Below, piece by piece: positions 26,634 to 36,225 of a stretch of 60,889 bases of DNA; the stretch's first letter is position 1; each line of letters starts with the position of its first letter. The DNA comes from Gammaproteobacteria bacterium. Lineage in GTDB: Bacteria > Pseudomonadota > Gammaproteobacteria > Steroidobacterales > Steroidobacteraceae. A model generated the notes under the pieces. The model saw only the letters and a list, made by a program, of their open reading frames with translations. It had not been told where the DNA came from and did no database searches. The stretch lies in assembly GCA_018970145.1 (NCBI GenBank), contig JAGWWY010000012.1:1-60889 (forward strand). Reading direction: 5' to 3'. The translations under genes and the position numbers were made by a program.

Positions 26634-28022
26634 ATGGAAGCCAGCATCGTCATGCCTGAGTTCGTTGATGCTCGGGTCGCACCGCGAGGTGCGCTCGAGA
26701 GTCTCTCGCAGGAGGAGATCGAGAAACTGCTCTCCTCGGGACAGGGCGGTCTCTACCCATTGTTTCGCCAGTGCGCGCTCGCGGTCCTGAATGCCGGCAG
26801 TCATACCGATGATGCGCGCGAGATCTTCGATAAGTTTCGGGACTTCGACATCCAGATCGTCCGTCACGCTTGGGGGGTGAAACTGGAAATCAAAAACGCG
26901 CCGGCGATGGCCTTTGTCGATGGACACATGATCCGCGGCACCAAAGAATTACTGTTCGCTGTGCTGCGTGATGTGGTCTACACGGCCAATGAGATCGTCG
27001 AGAGCGGCCGATTCGATCTCGCCCGGCCACAGTCGATCACGAATGCGGTCTTCCATATCTTGCGCAACGCACGCTTGCTCGATCACAAGTCGCGACCCAA
27101 CCTCGTCGTTTGTTGGGGCGGCCATTCGATCAGTCGTGAGGAGTACGAGTACACGAAGAAGGTCGGTTACGAGCTTGGTTTGCGCGCGCTGGATGTTTGC
27201 ACGGGCTGTGGCCCGGGCGCGATGAAGGGGCCGATGAAGGGTGCGACCATTGGGCATTCGAAGCAGCGTATCGCACCGGGTCGCTATGTGGGGTTGACCG
27301 AGCCCGGCATCATCGCCGCCGAACCGCCGAATCCGATCGTCAATCACCTCGTGATCATGCCGGATATCGAAAAGCGCCTTGAGGCTTTTGTGCGTCTCGG
27401 CCACGGGCTCGTGGTTTTCCCAGGTGGTGTCGGTACGGCGGAAGAAATTTTCTACCTGCTCGGCATTTTGCTTGATCCGGCCAATGCCGAGCAGCCCTTT
27501 CCGGTGATATTGACTGGGCCGCGCAGCAGCGCGGCCTACTTCGAGCAGATCCGTCGCTTCCTCGTCAACACAGTCGGTGAGATCGCGATGTCGCGCTTGC
27601 AGATCGTCATCGACGATCCGGCGGAGGTGGCGCGCGTCATGGAACGCGGTATCGACGATGTACGTGAGTACCGTCGGCGCCATTCCGATTCGTTCAACTT
27701 CAATTGGTTGCTGCGAGTCGACCCGGAGTTTCAGCGACCCTTCGAGGTGACCCACGCCTCGATGCGCACGCTGCGCTTGCATCGTGATCAGCCGGCGCAC
27801 GAGTTGGCCGCCGATCTGCGGCGGGCGTTCTCCGGCATCGTTACGGGCAACGTCAAAGAGCCGGGCATCCGAGCCATCGAGCGGCACGGACCGTTTGAAC
27901 TGGTCGGGGATCGCGCTGTGATGGATATGCTCGATGACCTGCTCGCAGGTTTCGTCGCCCAGCAGCGAATGAAACTACCGGGGTCTGCGTATGTGCCCTG
28001 CTATCGCCTCGTGAAGGACTGA
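26634..28022 (+). CDS. ppnN: Pyrimidine/purine nucleotide 5'-monophosphate nucleosidase PpnN
   Basis: This 462-residue protein is of the PpnN (YgdH) type, a LOG-fold enzyme that cuts nucleoside monophosphates to base and ribose 5-phosphate and is controlled by (p)ppGpp in E. coli. The LOG motifs are GGHSISREEYEYTKKVGYEL near residues 163-182, TGCGPGAMKGPMKGA near 191-205 and PGGVGTAEE near 263-271. The N- and C-terminal extensions around the core match full-length PpnN (454 in E. coli). The frame extends 31 codons upstream into the transpeptidase gene; ATG 26634 matches the family start. Confidence 0.93.
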   Translation: MEASIVMPEFVDARVAPRGALESLSQEEIEKLLSSGQGGLYPLFRQCALAVLNAGSHTDDAREIFDKFRDFDIQIVRHAWGVKLEIKNAPAMAFVDGHMIRGTKELLFAVLRDVVYTANEIVESGRFDLARPQSITNAVFHILRNARLLDHKSRPNLVVCWGGHSISREEYEYTKKVGYELGLRALDVCTGCGPGAMKGPMKGATIGHSKQRIAPGRYVGLTEPGIIAAEPPNPIVNHLVIMPDIEKRLEAFVRLGHGLVVFPGGVGTAEEIFYLLGILLDPANAEQPFPVILTGPRSSAAYFEQIRRFLVNTVGEIAMSRLQIVIDDPAEVARVMERGIDDVREYRRRHSDSFNFNWLLRVDPEFQRPFEVTHASMRTLRLHRDQPAHELAADLRRAFSGIVTGNVKEPGIRAIERHGPFELVGDRAVMDMLDDLLAGFVAQQRMKLPGSAYVPCYRLVKD

Positions 28023-28088
28023 CCATCCGCCCTTGAAAAGATGCGGCCCGGCCCCAAAAAGCCCGGAGACCGTATTCTGGAGAGACCC

Positions 28089-29966
28089 ATGACCGAGAAC
28101 GTCCAAACCCACGGCTTCCAGGCCGAGGTGCGTGAGCTGCTGCGGCTCATGATCCATTCACTCTATAGTCACCGCGAGATTTTCCTGCGCGAGCTGATCT
28201 CGAACGCGTCCGATGCCAACGACAAGCTGCGCTTCTCGGCGTTGGCGCAGCCAGAGTTGCTCGCCGGTGAGCCTGATCTGAAGATCTGGGCTGATTACGA
28301 CGCCGACAAGAAAACCCTGACGATTCGTGACAACGGAATCGGTATGACGCGCGAAGAGGCGATCGCCCATTTGGGCACGATCGCTAAATCCGGCACTGCC
28401 GATTTTTTCAAAAAGCTCACGGGCGATCAGCAAAAGGATTCGCAACTGATCGGTCAATTCGGCGTGGGGTTCTACTCCGCCTTCATCGTGGCCGACGAAG
28501 TGGAAGTTCATACGCGTAAAGCCGGTGAGCCGGTTTCAAGCGGTGTGCGCTGGGCATCGAAAGCCGATGGTGAGTTTACGGTCGAGACGGTCGAACGCGC
28601 TGAGCGCGGCACGAGCATCGTGCTGCACTTGAAGGACGAGGCCAAAGAATTCGCTGACGGCTGGCGCCTGCGTTCCTTGGTACGACGTTACTCCGACCAC
28701 ATTGCTTTTCCGGTGCTGATGCGCAAAGAGGGCGAGGCTACGCTCGATTGGGAGCCGGTCAATCAAGCTCAAGCGCTGTGGACGCGCGCTCGTAGTGACA
28801 TCAAAGACGAAGAGTACCGCGAGTTCTATCAGCACATCGCCCATGACTTCGCCGAGCCACTCGCTTGGAGCCACAACAAAGTCGAAGGCAAGCGCGAGTA
28901 CACCTCGCTGTTATACATACCGGCGCGCGCTCCGTTTGATCTCTACCAACGCGATGCGAGTCGTGGGTTGAAGCTCTACGTGCGGCGCGTTTTCATCATG
29001 GATGACGCCGAGCAATTCTTGCCCATGTACCTGCGCTTCATTCGCGGTGTACTCGATTCAAACGATTTGCCGTTGAATGTCTCGCGCGAGTTGTTGCAAC
29101 AAGATAGCGAAGTCGAGGCGATGCGCTCCGCGTTGACCAAGCGCGCTCTTGATCTCTTGGCGCGCCTCGCGAAGGACGAGCCAGAGAAATACGCCGCCTT
29201 CTGGAAGGAATTTGGTCCGGTGCTCAAAGAGGGCCTCGGCGAGGATCCGAGTAATCGCGACAAGATTTTGCCGCTGCTGCGTCTCGCGAGCACCCACGAA
29301 GAATCCGATGAGCCGAAGGTGACGCTCGCCGACTACGTCGCTCGCATGAAGGAAGGGCAAGAGCGTATCTACTACATCATCGCCGATAGCATCCCGGCGG
29401 CACGCGGTAGCCCCTATCTCGAGCAGTTGCGATCCAAGGGTGTCGAGGTACTGCTGCTGGCCGATCGTGTCGACGAGTGGATGATGGGACACGTTCGTGA
29501 GTTCGAGGGCAAGCGTTTCAAGGACGTTGCGCGTGGCGATCTCGAACTTGGCAGCCTCGAGGGTGAAGCGGACAAAGCTGCTGCTACCGAGGCTGCCAAA
29601 GAGAACGAGAAGTTGCTCAAGCGCATTCGAGATGCGCTCGGTGATCGTGTCTCCGAAGTCAAAGTATCGACCCGCTTGACCGATACGCCGGCGTGCCTCG
29701 TGCTCGCCGAGCATGATCTTGGAGCTCAGATGCGCAAGATCCTGGCGGCGACCGGCCAGTCGGCACCGGAGTCGAAACCTGTGCTCGAGGTCAATGTCGG
29801 TCATCCCCTGTTGCAGCGGCTAGAGTCGACTACGGACGAGGATGATTTCGCCGAGTTGGCGCTGCTGGTTCACGATCAGGCCAAGCTGGCCGAGTCGGGC
29901 TCGGTGGCCAATCCGGGTGAATTCGTCCGCCGATTGAATCGTCTGCTTGGGCAACTGATGGGCTAG
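28089..29966 (+). CDS. htpG: Chaperone HtpG (Hsp90)
   Basis: This 625-residue bacterial Hsp90 has the GHKL ATPase motifs in order: [20 protein letters not shown] near residues 28-47, [13 protein letters not shown] near 80-92 and [18 protein letters not shown] near 120-137. The middle-domain segment [15 protein letters not shown] (catalytic arginine) is near 326-340, and the C-terminal dimerisation domain follows. It folds client proteins in the cytoplasm in an ATP-driven cycle. The open frame starts 16 codons earlier, but ATG 28089 matches the family ([14 protein letters not shown]). No clear sigma32 promoter was found in the 66 bases upstream. Confidence 0.97.
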   Translation: MTENVQTHGFQAEVRELLRLMIHSLYSHREIFLRELISNASDANDKLRFSALAQPELLAGEPDLKIWADYDADKKTLTIRDNGIGMTREEAIAHLGTIAKSGTADFFKKLTGDQQKDSQLIGQFGVGFYSAFIVADEVEVHTRKAGEPVSSGVRWASKADGEFTVETVERAERGTSIVLHLKDEAKEFADGWRLRSLVRRYSDHIAFPVLMRKEGEATLDWEPVNQAQALWTRARSDIKDEEYREFYQHIAHDFAEPLAWSHNKVEGKREYTSLLYIPARAPFDLYQRDASRGLKLYVRRVFIMDDAEQFLPMYLRFIRGVLDSNDLPLNVSRELLQQDSEVEAMRSALTKRALDLLARLAKDEPEKYAAFWKEFGPVLKEGLGEDPSNRDKILPLLRLASTHEESDEPKVTLADYVARMKEGQERIYYIIADSIPAARGSPYLEQLRSKGVEVLLLADRVDEWMMGHVREFEGKRFKDVARGDLELGSLEGEADKAAATEAAKENEKLLKRIRDALGDRVSEVKVSTRLTDTPACLVLAEHDLGAQMRKILAATGQSAPESKPVLEVNVGHPLLQRLESTTDEDDFAELALLVHDQAKLAESGSVANPGEFVRRLNRLLGQLMG

Positions 29967-29990
29967 TGGTTCGTGCCATAATTACCCCGT

Positions 29991-30404
29991 ATGGAAGATC
30001 CCGTACCGACTGAAAACGAGCTGCGTGAGCGGCTGTCGCCGCTGGCTTACGAAGTCACTCGCAACAAGGGGACCGAGCGCGCCTTCACGGGTGCCTACAC
30101 CTACAACAAAGATCCGGGTGTTTACGCCTGTGTCTGCTGCGGGGTGGAGTTGTTCGCTTCGGAAACAAAGTATGACTCGGGCTCCGGCTGGCCAAGCTTC
30201 TGGATGCCACTCGCAACGGAGCGGGTGCGCGAGCATCGCGACGTCAGTCACGGAATGATCCGCACCGAAGTCGTTTGCGCGCAATGCAACGCCCATCTTG
30301 GGCACGTGTTCGAGGATGGTCCGCAGCCAACCGGCTTGCGTTACTGCATCAATTCAGTGTCGCTCGACTTTCGATCGTCTGATTCCGCCGGCGATTCGCG
30401 ATGA
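29991..30404 (+). CDS. msrB: Peptide-methionine (R)-S-oxide reductase MsrB
   Basis: This 137-residue enzyme repairs R-methionine sulfoxide in proteins. The zinc site is Cys47-x2-Cys50 (CVCC) and Cys96-x2-Cys99 (CAQC). The catalytic cysteine is Cys119 in RYCINS, and SGSGWPSF near residues 63-70 is the conserved substrate loop. The length equals that of E. coli MsrB. No signal peptide is present, so it acts in the cytoplasm. It leads an operon in which each gene overlaps the next: its stop overlaps the FKBP-gene start as ATGA. Confidence 0.96.
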   Translation: MEDPVPTENELRERLSPLAYEVTRNKGTERAFTGAYTYNKDPGVYACVCCGVELFASETKYDSGSGWPSFWMPLATERVREHRDVSHGMIRTEVVCAQCNAHLGHVFEDGPQPTGLRYCINSVSLDFRSSDSAGDSR

Positions 30405-30865
30405 GCTCGATCGTTTGGTCGCTCATCCTGGCTATCAGCGGTATATTTTTGATCTCAGCCTTTTTTCCCAAGCTACTGGCTTCTAGCAGCAGCGATCAGT
30501 CGTCAATGGAGTCCGCTATGTCAGAGCTCGTCAAAGAAGATATCGAGGCCGGCGACGGCTCGCCCATCAATGCTGGACAGACGGCCGTCGTTCATTACAC
30601 AGGCTGGTTGCACGACCCTGGGCAAAACGAGGCGAAAGGCCGCAAGTTCGACAGCTCCCACGATCACGGCGAGACGTTCGCCTTCAAGCTCGGTGGCGGT
30701 CAGGTGATTCGTGGCTGGGACCTGGGTGTCGAGGGAATGCGCGTCGGTGGCAAGCGCCGCCTCGTGATCCCTGCCGAGCTCGGCTACGGCGCGCGCGGCG
30801 CAGGCGGCGTCATCCCGGGCGGCGCCACGCTTGTGTTTGATGTCGAGTTGGTGGAGATCCGCTGA
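30401..30865 (+). CDS. FKBP-type peptidyl-prolyl cis-trans isomerase, membrane-anchored or exported
   Basis: This 154-residue protein has an N-terminal hydrophobic helix (residues 3-26, [20 protein letters not shown]) with no clear cleavage site, then one FKBP domain from about residue 45. Its motifs are VVHYTGWL near 62-69, [26 protein letters not shown] near 81-106, [19 protein letters not shown] near 112-130 and [13 protein letters not shown] at the end. This suggests a proline isomerase/chaperone facing the periplasm. An internal methionine ([10 protein letters not shown]) could give a soluble cytoplasmic form. The start overlaps the msrB stop (ATGA) and the stop overlaps the next start (TGATG). 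Confidence 0.88.
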   Translation: MSSIVWSLILAISGIFLISAFFPKLLASSSSDQSSMESAMSELVKEDIEAGDGSPINAGQTAVVHYTGWLHDPGQNEAKGRKFDSSHDHGETFAFKLGGGQVIRGWDLGVEGMRVGGKRRLVIPAELGYGARGAGGVIPGGATLVFDVELVEIR

Positions 30866-32154
30866 TGCAACGCCAATTGATGGCGGCGATCGCATTGACG
30901 ATCTCGATCGGTGGCGCGGCCGAGGCGGCGATGTTGATCCACGCCGGGCGCGTCATTGACGGTATCGCCAATCAGGCCGCATCCGAACGAACGGTCGTCG
31001 TCGATGGTGGGCGTATCGTGGCCATCGAGAGCGGCTATCGAACACCTTCTGCTGGTGATCGCGTCATCGATCTGAAGAACTCGACGCTGATGCCCGGTCT
31101 GATGGACATGCACGTGCATATCACGAGTGAGTACAGCCGCAGCAGTGAGCTCGAGCGCTTCAAGAAGGATGGCCCCGACGTGGCACTCGATGGCGCGATG
31201 TTCGCCGAGCGTACTTTGCAAGCGGGCTTCACCACGGTTCGCGACCTAGGCGATGGTTTCCGGGCGAGCATCGCACTTCGCAACGCGATCAATGCCGGCA
31301 AGGTGGTCGGCCCGCGTATTTTTGCGGCGGGCAAGTCGATCGCGACAACAGGAGGGCACGCCGACCCGACCAATGGTTGGGCTGATCACTTGGGTGGTGC
31401 CAACGTGGGGCCGCTCGATGGCGTGGTCAACGGCGAGGAGCAGGCAGCGCAAGCCGTGCGTCAGCGCTACAAAGAGGGTTCCGACCTCATCAAGATCACG
31501 GCAACCGGCGGCGTCTTGTCGGTTGCGAAGAACGGCTTGAATCCACAGTTCACCGAGGCAGAAATTCGCAGCGTCGTCCAGACGGCGCGCGACTACGGGT
31601 TCAAGGTCGCTGCGCACGCGCACGGTGCCGAAGGTATGAAGCGCGCCGTGCGTGCCGGTGTCGATACCATCGAGCATGGGACCTTCATGGATGACGAGAC
31701 GATCAAACTGATGAAGGAGCGCGGCACCTACTACGTTCCAACTATCACGGCTGGCGCATGGGTTTTCGATCGCTCCAAGGAAGAAGGATTTTTCCCGGTT
31801 GTCGTTCGGCCCAAAGCGGCCATGATCGGGCCGCAGATCCAGGGAACATTCGCCAAGGCGTATAAGGCTGGCGTGAAGATTCTCTTCGGTACCGACACCG
31901 GTGTTTCGGCGCACGGCCAAAATGCGCGTGAGTTCGTGCTGATGGTCGAGGCGGGTATGCCGGCGATGGAGGCGATCAAGTCAGCGACCTTCGTCAGCGC
32001 CCAATATCTCGAGATAGATGATCGGCTCGGCAGTGTCGAGGTTGGCAAAGTTGCCGACCTGGTTGCGGTACCGGGCGACCCGATCAAAGATATCAGCGCC
32101 ATGCAGCGTGTTCATTTCGTCATGAAGGAAGGCGTTGTCCATCGTAGCCCCTGA
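30865..32154 (+). CDS. Exported amidohydrolase (imidazolonepropionase/Xaa-Pro dipeptidase-like)
   Basis: This 429-residue metal-dependent hydrolase has a short signal peptide (residues 1-21, [17 protein letters not shown]). The amidohydrolase metal ligands are visible: His83-x-His85 (MDMHVHIT), a likely carboxylated lysine in LIKITATGG, histidines in VAAHAHG and IEHGT, and the aspartate in LFGTDTG near the C-terminal third. Proteins of this type hydrolyse L-Xaa-L-Pro or Xaa-Arg/Lys dipeptides, or related cyclic amides, so the substrate is open. The ATG shares its A with the FKBP-gene stop codon. The last 20 bases overlap the following hydrolase gene. Confidence 0.88.
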   Translation: MQRQLMAAIALTISIGGAAEAAMLIHAGRVIDGIANQAASERTVVVDGGRIVAIESGYRTPSAGDRVIDLKNSTLMPGLMDMHVHITSEYSRSSELERFKKDGPDVALDGAMFAERTLQAGFTTVRDLGDGFRASIALRNAINAGKVVGPRIFAAGKSIATTGGHADPTNGWADHLGGANVGPLDGVVNGEEQAAQAVRQRYKEGSDLIKITATGGVLSVAKNGLNPQFTEAEIRSVVQTARDYGFKVAAHAHGAEGMKRAVRAGVDTIEHGTFMDDETIKLMKERGTYYVPTITAGAWVFDRSKEEGFFPVVVRPKAAMIGPQIQGTFAKAYKAGVKILFGTDTGVSAHGQNAREFVLMVEAGMPAMEAIKSATFVSAQYLEIDDRLGSVEVGKVADLVAVPGDPIKDISAMQRVHFVMKEGVVHRSP

Positions 32155-32794
32155 GCGAACGACGCTTGTCGGTGCCGCCGGCGATATCGAAACTCTCGTC
32201 GAGCTCCCGGATCCCGCGCTGTACTCGCAACCGCGGGCAGTCGCTGTTTGTTGTCATCCGCATCCGCTTTTCGGTGGAGCGATGATCAACAAAGTGATCC
32301 ATACCGTCGCTCGCAGCTTTGTTGCGAGTGGCGCCGTCGCAATCAGGTTCAACTTTCGAGGTGTTGGTGCATCAGCCGGAGTGCACGATGCCGGTCGAGG
32401 CGAGTTGGATGATCTGATCCGCGTCGCAGAGTGGGCGCGTGCACGTTGGCCTGCGACGCCGCTTTGGCTTGGCGGTTTTTCGTTTGGCGCTTGGATGGTC
32501 TTGCGCGCCCACGCGATATTGACACCGCAGCTCCTGGTGACGGTCGCGCCGCCGGTCGGTCGCTGGAGTTTCGACGACATCCCCAAGCCGCGCTGTCCGT
32601 GGCTCGTGGTGCAGGGCTCGAACGATGAGTTGGTCGATGCGGAGGTGGTGCGGCGTTATGCACACACGCTCGATCCGGCGGTCGACTATGTCGAGATCGA
32701 GGCCGCCGACCATTTTTTCCATGGTCGACTACATGCCGTGAGCGACGCGGTCAGCCGTGTAGCGAATAGCCCACACCGCGCACGGTATGAATGA
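32135..32794 (+). CDS. Alpha/beta hydrolase (COG2945 type)
   Basis: This 219-residue serine hydrolase has the signatures of the small COG2945 family: [15 protein letters not shown] near residues 40-54, FNFRGVGAS (oxyanion region) near 72-80, the nucleophile Ser116 in GGFSFGAW, a candidate acid Asp in QGSNDELVD, and the histidine of [11 protein letters not shown]. The substrate is not known. It starts with TTG at 32135, inside the end of the amidohydrolase gene; no other start codon occurs before the conserved region. Its 3' end overlaps the response-regulator gene on the other strand by 44 bases, an unusually long tail-to-tail overlap. Confidence 0.8.
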   Translation: MSIVAPERTTLVGAAGDIETLVELPDPALYSQPRAVAVCCHPHPLFGGAMINKVIHTVARSFVASGAVAIRFNFRGVGASAGVHDAGRGELDDLIRVAEWARARWPATPLWLGGFSFGAWMVLRAHAILTPQLLVTVAPPVGRWSFDDIPKPRCPWLVVQGSNDELVDAEVVRRYAHTLDPAVDYVEIEAADHFFHGRLHAVSDAVSRVANSPHRARYE

Positions 32795-33419
32795 GCGGTC
32801 TCTCGAATTCTTTGTCCACCGCTTGGCGTAAACGACTTACATGCACATCGACCACGTTGGTCTGTGGGTCGTAGTGTATGTCCCAGACGTTTTTAAGCAG
32901 CATGGCGCGGGTAACGACCTGCCCGACATGCCGGACTAGGCATTCGAGCAGTCGAAACTCCCGAGCAGTGAGTTCGATGCTGCGACCGGCACGGCGGGCG
33001 CGTCGTGCGAGCAGATCGAGTTCGAGGTCTTCGACGGTCAGTAGGGTCTCGGACGCGGGCGGACTGCGGCGACCCAGTGATTCGACGCGGGCGATAAGCT
33101 CTTCAATGGCGAACGGCTTACCGAGATAATCGTCGCTACCGGCGCGCAGACCCCGGACACGCTCATCGACTGAATCGAGGGCGGACAGTACCAGCACCGG
33201 GACGACTCGGCCGGCCTTGCGCAGCGCCTGGATGATTTCGAGGCCATCGAGGCCGGGCAACATGCGATCGGTGATCAAGACGTCGACCGGGCTCGAGAGA
33301 GCAACCTCCAACCCGCGATCACCATCGAGGATGTGCGTAACGAGATGTCCGCGCGAGCTGAGAGCCTGCACGACTTCCTCGGCCACGCGGGCGTCATCTT
33401 CGATCAGCAGCACTTTCAT
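32751..33419 (-). CDS. OmpR/PhoP-family response regulator
   Basis: This 222-residue DNA-binding response regulator has a receiver domain (residues 1-118) with the acidic pair Glu7-Asp8-Asp9, phosphoacceptor Asp51 (LITDRMLPG) and the conserved lysine in YLGKPF. The winged-helix output domain (about 125-222) has TAREFRLLECLVRHVGQVVTR and VDVHVSRLRQAVD, ending in [13 protein letters not shown] 33419, preceded by GAGGGACAG, is chosen over an upstream in-frame start 20 codons earlier. It is divergent from a histidine kinase 59 bases away, with which it probably forms a pair. Confidence 0.92.
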   Translation of the reverse strand: MKVLLIEDDARVAEEVVQALSSRGHLVTHILDGDRGLEVALSSPVDVLITDRMLPGLDGLEIIQALRKAGRVVPVLVLSALDSVDERVRGLRAGSDDYLGKPFAIEELIARVESLGRRSPPASETLLTVEDLELDLLARRARRAGRSIELTAREFRLLECLVRHVGQVVTRAMLLKNVWDIHYDPQTNVVDVHVSRLRQAVDKEFERPLIHTVRGVGYSLHG

Positions 33420-33478
33420 CTGTCCCTCACGCCGGCAGAGTGTATTGGAAAACGCCCGGATCGTGGCATGCTTAGCCA

Positions 33479-34834
33479 ATGAAAAACTTTCCGGTGATCG
33501 ACCGCCGAGCCTTCATCGCGGGTTTGATCGCTTTGGGCGTGATGGTACTGACCTTCGTCGGAGCTTTCGCATGGGTACAGCACCGAATGTTGCACCTGCA
33601 CGACGAGGAACTGCGTAGCACGTTGGTCGGCGAGCTCGAGCTGCGTCGGCAGTTCGATCGTACCTCCGGGCGAGCGAAATTAATCGACGGGCTCGCATGG
33701 CGTAGCTCGATCGTCGACGAAACACGCTATCTGGTGTTGATCGACGCGGACGGCCGGCCCGCCGTGGGCGACCCGGCCATGCTACCTGTGGGGAGTGTGC
33801 AGCAGTTCCTCGAGCGAGGCTGGTTTCGGGTCAGTGATGCGACCGGGCCGGATATCTTCGTGGTCGGCGTGACGCTTGATGACGGCGCTAAATTATTGAT
33901 GAGTTATCGCGACCCCGTCCGGCGCGATATGGCTCGCACACTCGGGCGGACGGCCGTACTCGGGATCTTGTTGATTTTGGCTATCGGCATCGCCAGCGGA
34001 CTGATTTTGAACCATTACGCGCTGACGCAGATTCGGCATATCGCGCACACCGCAAGGCGTATCCAGCGTGGCCAGATGACTGCTAGGGCGCCCGTTTCGC
34101 AGCGAGTCGATGCAATGGGAGCATTAGCCCTTACGCTCAATGAAATGCTGGATCAGAACGAAGCCTTGGTTACGGGATTACGTACGATCACCGAGAGTCT
34201 GGCGCATGATTTACGCACGCCGATGATGAGAATTCGGCGATCGATCGATTCGGCTCGTTCAGCGGCGAGCGACCCAGAGCGGCAAGCTCACTTGGATGAG
34301 GCGGAAGCTGGCATTACGCGCAGCATGCAGGTGTTCAACGCACTCGTTGATCTTGCTCGCGCCGAGGCTGGACTCGCGCATGAATCGATGGAGGTACTCG
34401 ATCTCGGTACGCTGACGACCGATCTGGCCGAGTTATTCGAGCCGTTGGCCGAGGAGCGAGGTCAAAAGCTGGAACGTCGCGTTCGTCCGGTCATGGTGAC
34501 CGGGCATCGGCAAATTCTCTCGCAGGCCGTTGGCAATCTGCTTGAGAACGCCATCAAATATTCTCCGGTGGGTGCGGTACTCAGCGTGTCGGTCGAGACT
34601 ACCGAAGACGGCACGCCCGAGATCGTCGTGCAAGATCGGGGTCCGGGAATTCCCGTGAATGCGCGTGAGCAGGCGGTGCGGCCCTTTGTCAGACTGGAGG
34701 GCGCGTCGAGCGAGTTCGGTAGTGGTTTGGGGCTCGCGATCGCTGCGGCTGTCGCCCGATTGCATCGCGGCCAGTTGGTGCTCGAGAACGCCGACCCGGG
34801 TCTGCGAGTGAGACTGCGCTTCGGTCACGCTTGA
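33479..34834 (+). CDS. Sensor histidine kinase (partner of the divergent response regulator)
   Basis: This 451-residue membrane sensor kinase has transmembrane helices near residues 12-32 and 157-178. These flank a periplasmic domain of about 120 residues that contains no recognised fold. A HAMP linker follows (ALTQIRHIAHTARRIQRGQM). The dimerisation domain carries the phosphoacceptor His243 in ESLAHDLRTPMMRIR. The catalytic ATPase has the N-box (NLLENAIKYSP), the G1 box (VQDRGPGIP) and the G2 box (GSGLGLAI). It is encoded divergently from the response regulator rather than in the usual co-directional pair, and its 3' end overlaps the next kinase gene by 10 bases. Confidence 0.9.
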   Translation: MKNFPVIDRRAFIAGLIALGVMVLTFVGAFAWVQHRMLHLHDEELRSTLVGELELRRQFDRTSGRAKLIDGLAWRSSIVDETRYLVLIDADGRPAVGDPAMLPVGSVQQFLERGWFRVSDATGPDIFVVGVTLDDGAKLLMSYRDPVRRDMARTLGRTAVLGILLILAIGIASGLILNHYALTQIRHIAHTARRIQRGQMTARAPVSQRVDAMGALALTLNEMLDQNEALVTGLRTITESLAHDLRTPMMRIRRSIDSARSAASDPERQAHLDEAEAGITRSMQVFNALVDLARAEAGLAHESMEVLDLGTLTTDLAELFEPLAEERGQKLERRVRPVMVTGHRQILSQAVGNLLENAIKYSPVGAVLSVSVETTEDGTPEIVVQDRGPGIPVNAREQAVRPFVRLEGASSEFGSGLGLAIAAAVARLHRGQLVLENADPGLRVRLRFGHA

Positions 34835-36225
34835 TGCTTTGGCCACCACATACGGATCATCAAACCGCCTGAGGGTGCTGGCAGATTACGGGCCTCGATC
34901 CGCCCGCCATGGGCGCCGAGCACGCGTGCTGCGATAGCGAGACCGAGCCCCGTGCCACCACTGGCGCGACCGCGATCACGTTCGACTCGATAGAAAGGTT
35001 CGAAGATTTGGGCGAGCTGATCTTCCGGGACGCCGGGGCCGGCGTCACAAACGGTGACACAGGCCTCTTGTGCATTTTGCCCGAGCGAGATGACGACGGC
35101 GCTCTCGGGTCGTGTGTAACGAAGGGCGTTGCGGACGACATTTTCAATCGCTGCGGCGGCCCACTGCGGATCGAGCGATAGCATGCAAGGTGTCTCGCCC
35201 ACCTGCCATTCGATTCGACGGTGTTTTTCTTTGGCCTCGAAGTCGGCGTCGGTGGCGATACGCTCGAGCAGATACCGCAGATCGAGCGTTTCCTTGTGCA
35301 GGCTCGACGGCTCCGACTGCAGTCGCGATATCGACAGGATATCTTCGATCAGTTCATCAAGGCGCGCTATGTCGAGCTCGAGTCGATCGACCTCCGGCGG
35401 AGGATCTGCTCGTCTGCGCAAAAGGGCTGCAGCCAAGCGCATCCGGGTGAGTGGTGAGCGCAATTCGTGCGAAACGTCGCGCAGCAGTTGTTCCTTCGCT
35501 TGCAGCGCTGCACCGAGTCTATCCGCCATTTGATCGAAGGTATGTGCAAGCTCGCCTAGCTCGTCCCGACGCTGCAGCGAGGCAAGCGTCACCCTCGCAT
35601 TGAGTTTTCCGGATGACAAGGCCTCAGCGGTACGCTTCAAATCGATGATCGGCCGCGTAATCGAGCCGGCGAGCCAATAGCTGGCGACCGCCGTCACCAA
35701 CAAGGCGAGTGCGAGCAGCGAGAGGCGGGTTGCCGGCAAGCCGAAAACACCGCGACGGCCGTCGCGCGGGAGCGTCATCAGCAGATAGCGCTGCCCGTCT
35801 ACGCCTGAGAGTATCGGCATGTTGCTAGGTAGATCGAGCGTCACCACCGACCCACCGAGCAGCGGTTCGGCATTGGAACCGGCTGCCGTGGAGGCCGCTG
35901 GACTGGACTCAACCGCATTGGACTCGACCGCCGAGCCACGACGTGGAATCGGACGCTCGAGCAGCTCGTCACCCCACTCATCGACGACCAAAAAAATCAG
36001 CAGGCTGTCTCGGTCCGCGGCCTGCTGCCGCGCCCAGTCGGTGAGACCGAGGCGCCCGCCCGTCGCGAGAGCCTTGGCCGCGGATTCGGCGCCCGCAGTC
36101 AACTCCATCGCTGAGCGAGAGGAACGTTGCTCAAGATACCAAGAGGTGATGACGATGGCCCCGAGCCCGGTGGCGAGCAGCGTGAGGAAAATCGTCAGAA
36201 AGATTCTCCAAGCGAGTCGACTCAC
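34825..36225 (-). CDS. CpxA-like sensor histidine kinase
   Basis: This 466-residue membrane sensor kinase follows its response-regulator gene with a 4-base overlap. Transmembrane helices are near residues 7-29 and 167-185. The periplasmic sensor region has a serine/alanine-rich insert around 98-120. HAMP is followed by His253 in RDVSHELRSPLTRMRLA, then VVRNALRYT (N-box), VCDAGPGVP (G1), FEPFYRVERDRGRASGG (F-box) and TGLGLAIA (G2). The HELRSPLTRMRLA form and the position beside a Spy/CpxP-like gene suggest envelope-stress sensing like CpxA. The actual stimulus is not shown by sequence. Confidence 0.88.
   Translation of the reverse strand: MSRLAWRIFLTIFLTLLATGLGAIVITSWYLEQRSSRSAMELTAGAESAAKALATGGRLGLTDWARQQAADRDSLLIFLVVDEWGDELLERPIPRRGSAVESNAVESSPAASTAAGSNAEPLLGGSVVTLDLPSNMPILSGVDGQRYLLMTLPRDGRRGVFGLPATRLSLLALALLVTAVASYWLAGSITRPIIDLKRTAEALSSGKLNARVTLASLQRRDELGELAHTFDQMADRLGAALQAKEQLLRDVSHELRSPLTRMRLAAALLRRRADPPPEVDRLELDIARLDELIEDILSISRLQSEPSSLHKETLDLRYLLERIATDADFEAKEKHRRIEWQVGETPCMLSLDPQWAAAAIENVVRNALRYTRPESAVVISLGQNAQEACVTVCDAGPGVPEDQLAQIFEPFYRVERDRGRASGGTGLGLAIAARVLGAHGGRIEARNLPAPSGGLMIRMWWPKHQA

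Noticed and set aside
26949..27887. Long minus-strand open frame opposite ppnN
   Set aside because: It lies fully inside a strongly conserved gene, has no recognisable domain and is explained by GC-rich codon bias.
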